Source: Candidatus Woesearchaeota archaeon
GTDB lineage: Archaea; Nanobdellota; Nanobdellia; Woesearchaeales; UBA525
Assembly (NCBI GenBank): GCA_018221165.1
Contig: JAAOYD010000104.1
Location: 1-5,559 of the forward strand
Reading direction: 5' to 3'
Length of the DNA: 5,559 nucleotides
How positions within the stretch are numbered: the first letter of the stretch is position 1; each line of letters starts with the position of its first letter. The notes beneath the pieces are model-generated. The model saw only the letters and a program-made list of their open reading frames with translations, had not been told where the DNA came from and made no database searches. Shown here piece by piece: positions 2,814 to 5,559 of the stretch. Position numbers and translations under genes: made by a program.

Positions 2814-5559
2814 CGATGACGCCGAATCCATAACTGCCAGTGTACGTGCCCGGAATGAGTTGCGGGTAGGGGGTAATAGTAAGTATGAGTCTCGAGCTCT
2901 TCAAGTCATTACTGATGTCCATCTCGACATAGCTCGGGATACCTGAGGCAGCACCAAGAGTAATGTTTCCCGCGCCAGCGTAGGAGGTTACTTCACTCAC
3001 TGAGGCGTTTTGAGAATTCCCTGTTAATCTCGCGAAGGCGATGTTGAACGGTGAACCGAGATTGTCCAAGTCAAGGAATGCGGCTACTTTGCTGCCGGCT
3101 CCGCTCTTCACTGTGACATCGAAGCCGAAGGTAACGTCGCTGCCGCCAATGTTTGCCTCGCCGTAGGCTGAGCCGACCATTGCTGTAATCATCATTGGTT
3201 TGCTATCCCAGGTCGCGTTGATGGTCGTAGTGGCACCAGTTGAGTTCGTTGCGGTGATGTTGAGCGTCCAGTTGCCAACAGGGAGATAGAGTGCGTTGTA
3301 GTCATAGTCGAGGTTCCAATTACTCGCGTTGAGCTGTGTGAAGTTCCAGGTGGCGTTCGCCCAGGTGTCAGTGCCGTTGCTAATCTCGAAGCTGATATCT
3401 GTTGTGTCGTTGCTGAAGTCAGCGTCAAACCCGAACGCGCCTGAATAAAGCGTGTCGCCAGTGACGTCGTTCACAATGAATGGTCCTTCTGATTGGATGT
3501 CAGTCCAATTCAAAGAAGTATCTGTGAGGAGAGAAATTGGTGTGTACTGATCAAAGTAATCGTGCAAGGTAAGGTAGTAGGTGGTCGCGTAGTTCGCGCT
3601 CGTGAAGGTGATGTTCGGCTGGACGCGACCGTTCGCGTCGGTGAAGTCAGTCCAGAGGTGAGTAGGTCCCGTCGGTGAGGTCTTCAGTGTGACGTTGAGG
3701 CCACTGCCAACAGAACCGCTGGATTCGTTGGTGAGTGTAACAGGATAGACGCGGACGAGGGATTGGTTGACATCTACAGTTCCAGTTGATTGTATGCTGA
3801 CGTTTCCAGTCAAGGTTGCTATGTTGTTCCCTGTCAGGATTCGGCTTGAACTGTATGTACCACCGACATAGGAGTTGCTATGATATATGGTATCAAAGTT
3901 TGAGTTGCTATTTAGTTCAAGGGTACTAACGACGTTATTATTGCTGATAAAGTTTATCGTCCTATTACCGAACAAGTAAAGATAGTTGAATGTTGTGTTC
4001 GTAACGTCTGCAGTTCCACCATCAAAAAGATATCCATCTTCAATTGTACAATTAGCAATGGTGGCGCTACTTGTAGTGAAATTACCATCACTAAAAGTTG
4101 TACCAAACCAAACACTTCCTGTGACATTGCTGTTCGTCAACACGACAGTGCCATCAGCACTAACCACTCCTTCGACATTCGAGTTATCAACGATGAGGTT
4201 ACCATCATGAGTGACCAATAAACCGATAGTATTAGACATAATCACGTTAGTGAGTGTAATCTGGGCATTGCCTGTTCCATCTATCGTCGTTGTCGTAACT
4301 GAATCCATATACATGTTGGAAGCATTCAAACTGGCATTCAGCCCAACAATACTCAATCCGGAGGAGAAGTTAGAATTAGTAATAGTTGCTTGTTCACCAT
4401 TTGTCACATAAAGAAGCGCTATAGCAATGAGCTCTGAATCTGTAATGTTTAGGAAATCATAATTGTACACATCCCAGATTATAGTATTCGATAGAGACGC
4501 ATTTGTGATTGTGATGTTAACTCCTGTGGATTGATTGCCGCCAAGGTTGAGGTAGCGATAAGCTCCAAGTGCTGAGAGGTTAAGGTTCTGCATGTTTAGT
4601 GTAGCTTGGTGTAGGAGATTAATTGTTCCATAGTAATCAGCATTATCACTAACAGTAAATGTTGATGTGTTTGTTACGTTGAAACTCGTTGCGTCAATCG
4701 TCGTCCCACTCGTGATGGTAAGGCTCGCTGTATCTTCGATGATGACGCTGCCTGTGATTGTGATGTTGCCAGCGTTACTGCAGATGACGTTGTCTGTACT
4801 GTTAATGAGCCAATCTCCATTCGCTGGCGGGTCGCAATTGTCTGCCTGGTAGGTCAATGGCGTATCTGTGAGAAGCTTGAAGCTCTGGTTTTCATTCGTT
4901 TGATCGGGGAGCCAAATGTAGAAGGTGTCGTTGTAGTTCGTGCTGTTGAAGGTGACGTTGAAGTCGACGCGACCATTCGCGTCGGTGAGTCCAGTCCACA
5001 CTATTGTGGTGTTGTCGCTGATGTTGCTGAGGATAGTGACGTTCTCGCTCGCCATCGCTCCGCCAGTATCGTTCGTGACAGTGAGCGGGTAGACACGAGT
5101 TATATCATCGGTGCCGAACGTGTCTGCTTCACTCTCCGAGAATGTGACATTGCCACTCATAATTGCATCTCCCCATGTCGGAACTATGGAGATGTCTACT
5201 GCAGAGATGTTATTGGATCCTCTAAGATGAAAAGTAAATCTTCCATCGACAGTAAGTTGGCTGGTTACATTAATATTCTCTATGTAAGGTTGGAATGTTG
5301 GGTTAGTAGAATAATAAAAATAGAGGCCTTTGAGTTCAGTTCCTGAAATGAAAAGTATCGGGTCGATACCTGTCATTAAGACGCTCACCCAGCCGATATC
5401 CGAATTAGTGATTGTAGTGTTGGCGTATTCTCGGAGCGAGACGCTATAGTTCGCATTGACATTGTCGATGATGGCCTTGCCATCATCATACACAATCACA
5501 TAGGTGTAATTGCTCCAGGAAAGGGTAGTATTAGCGTAGAGGAAGGTGCCATTGAAGAC
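2809..5559 (-). CDS. Giant modular surface protein (beta-helix and Ig-like modules), C-terminal 916 residues
   Basis: The frame is open to the right edge, so the N-terminus and any signal peptide are missing; numbering here starts at the edge. Visible modules: 1-134, beta-rich with short Asn/Ser turns, probably the end of a beta-helix; 135-237, Ig-like module A with TDANGRV at 192-198; 241-583, a beta-helix-like stretch opening with Cys242 and an ADNCDPPANGDWLINS motif, then Cys260; 584-685, module B with TDANGRV at 640-646; about 690-785, another beta-sandwich-like module rich in NAT/NWT/NST; 791-916, a Gly/Ala-rich beta domain ending GTYTGSYGFGVIG. By hand I count about 50 N-x-S/T sequons and very few Lys/Arg, which points to an exported, heavily N-glycosylated surface protein. 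There is no C-terminal membrane helix or PGF-CTERM signal, so attachment must be indirect. It could be an adhesin, an S-layer-like component or a carbohydrate-binding protein; no catalytic motif was seen, and the specific function is unknown. Confidence 0.9.
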   Translation of the reverse strand, partial: VFNGTFLYANTTLSWSNYTYVIVYDDGKAIIDNVNANYSVSLREYANTTITNSDIGWVSVLMTGIDPILFISGTELKGLYFYYSTNPTFQPYIENINVTSQLTVDGRFTFHLRGSNNISAVDISIVPTWGDAIMSGNVTFSESEADTFGTDDITRVYPLTVTNDTGGAMASENVTILSNISDNTTIVWTGLTDANGRVDFNVTFNSTNYNDTFYIWLPDQTNENQSFKLLTDTPLTYQADNCDPPANGDWLINSTDNVICSNAGNITITGSVIIEDTASLTITSGTTIDATSFNVTNTSTFTVSDNADYYGTINLLHQATLNMQNLNLSALGAYRYLNLGGNQSTGVNITITNASLSNTIIWDVYNYDFLNITDSELIAIALLYVTNGEQATITNSNFSSGLSIVGLNASLNASNMYMDSVTTTTIDGTGNAQITLTNVIMSNTIGLLVTHDGNLIVDNSNVEGVVSADGTVVLTNSNVTGSVWFGTTFSDGNFTTSSATIANCTIEDGYLFDGGTADVTNTTFNYLYLFGNRTINFISNNNVVSTLELNSNSNFDTIYHSNSYVGGTYSSSRILTGNNIATLTGNVSIQSTGTVDVNQSLVRVYPVTLTNESSGSVGSGLNVTLKTSPTGPTHLWTDFTDANGRVQPNITFTSANYATTYYLTLHDYFDQYTPISLLTDTSLNWTDIQSEGPFIVNDVTGDTLYSGAFGFDADFSNDTTDISFEISNGTDTWANATWNFTQLNASNWNLDYDYNALYLPVGNWTLNITATNSTGATTTINATWDSKPMMITAMVGSAYGEANIGGSDVTFGFDVTVKSGAGSKVAAFLDLDNLGSPFNIAFARLTGNSQNASVSEVTSYAGAGNITLGAASGIPSYVEMDISNDLKSSRLILTITPYPQLIPGTYTGSYGFGVIG
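3505..3810 (-). repeat. Ig-like module, copy B of the intragenic repeat
   Basis: Residues 584-685 of the surface-protein fragment. They align along their length with copy A (4849-5157): TGNVSI with SGNVTF, RVYPVTLTN with RVYPLTVTN, TDANGRV in both, NITF with NVTF, and ISLLTDTSL with FKLLTDTPL. The pattern resembles Ig-like or carboxypeptidase-regulatory-like beta-sandwich modules of surface proteins. It follows the beta-helix segment, as copy A follows the beta-rich N-terminal part. Confidence 0.8.
3811..4839 (-). other. Beta-helix-like segment within the surface protein
   Basis: Residues 241-583 consist of short repeating strands separated by Asn/Ser/Thr turns (for example ITNSNF, LTNSNVTG, VTNTTF, IDGTGNAQITLTNV), the look of a right-handed parallel beta-helix (pectin-lyase-like fold). 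The Asp-Trp-Leu-Ile plus Cys260 opening resembles the cap that starts many such helices in archaeal and bacterial surface proteins. Its DNA is visibly richer in A+T than the flanking Ig-like modules. No acidic catalytic cluster or lyase motif was recognised, so a structural or binding role is more likely than an enzymatic one. Confidence 0.6.
4849..5157 (-). repeat. Ig-like module, copy A of the intragenic repeat
   Basis: Residues 135-237 of the surface-protein fragment, homologous to copy B at 3505-3810. At the DNA level a 23-base stretch over TDANGRV (4966-4988 here, 3622-3644 in copy B) differs at a single base, which suggests fairly recent duplication or gene conversion. Copy A carries about nine N-glycosylation sequons of its own. 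Confidence 0.8.

Noticed and set aside
2805..2831. Upstream ATG at 2831 as start of the membrane protein
   Set aside because: It would put nine non-hydrophobic residues before the signal peptide and overlap the upstream gene by 23 bases. The ATG at 2804 has a perfect ribosome binding site.
4900..5346. Plus-strand 148-residue open frame over the surface-protein gene
   Set aside because: It is antisense to conserved module A and the adjacent beta-rich region; its composition follows the complementary strand.
5497..5499. Start codon for the giant protein at 5499
   Set aside because: The codon is GTG in the middle of beta-rich, sequon-containing coding sequence. The frame continues without a stop for 20 more codons to the window edge and no signal peptide follows, so it is internal.

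Overview
The window looks like a piece of an archaeal chromosome, most plausibly from a DPANN-type lineage (Woesearchaeota/Pacearchaeota-like). The lineage is an inference. What the sequence shows is ribosome binding sites built on GGTGA or GGTGATCC (complementary to the usual archaeal 16S 3' end), a TATA-like box with no bacterial -35/-10 pair, a poly-glycine plus PGF-pre-PGF-type exported domain, and a giant Asn/Thr/Ser-rich surface protein packed with N-glycosylation sequons. All four genes lie on the minus strand, so transcription runs from right to left. No RNA gene, mobile element or CRISPR array was seen.

Right part (2809-5559): the C-terminal 916 residues of a very large exported surface protein whose start lies beyond the window. 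It alternates beta-helix-like, sequon-rich segments with two copies of a ~100-residue Ig-like module. It ends in a further beta-rich module and a Gly/Ala-rich C-terminal domain, with no membrane anchor.

Middle (1398-2804): directly behind it, with the stop codon of the first gene lying inside the ribosome binding site of the second, is a 468-residue membrane protein. In order it has a signal peptide, a poly-Gly linker, a PGF-pre-PGF-like extracellular domain, one membrane helix, and a cytoplasmic tail with three tandem 'GW' helical repeats. The pair probably forms one translationally coupled unit, and the smaller protein is a candidate envelope anchor or partner for the larger.

Left part (1-1306): after a 91-bp intergenic region comes a heat-shock chaperone operon, grpE then dnaK (dnaK runs off the left edge; the expected later partner dnaJ is not visible). 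The intergenic region has a TATA-like element, then a perfect 8+1+8 palindrome placed about where transcription should start, then a GGTGA ribosome binding site. This arrangement fits a repressor-controlled archaeal heat-shock promoter. GrpE is the nucleotide exchange factor for DnaK, and the two would act together in cytoplasmic protein folding.

The least explained parts are the palindromic element in front of grpE, the split surface-protein/anchor pair, the cytoplasmic GW-repeat tail, and the modular, compositionally mosaic giant protein.
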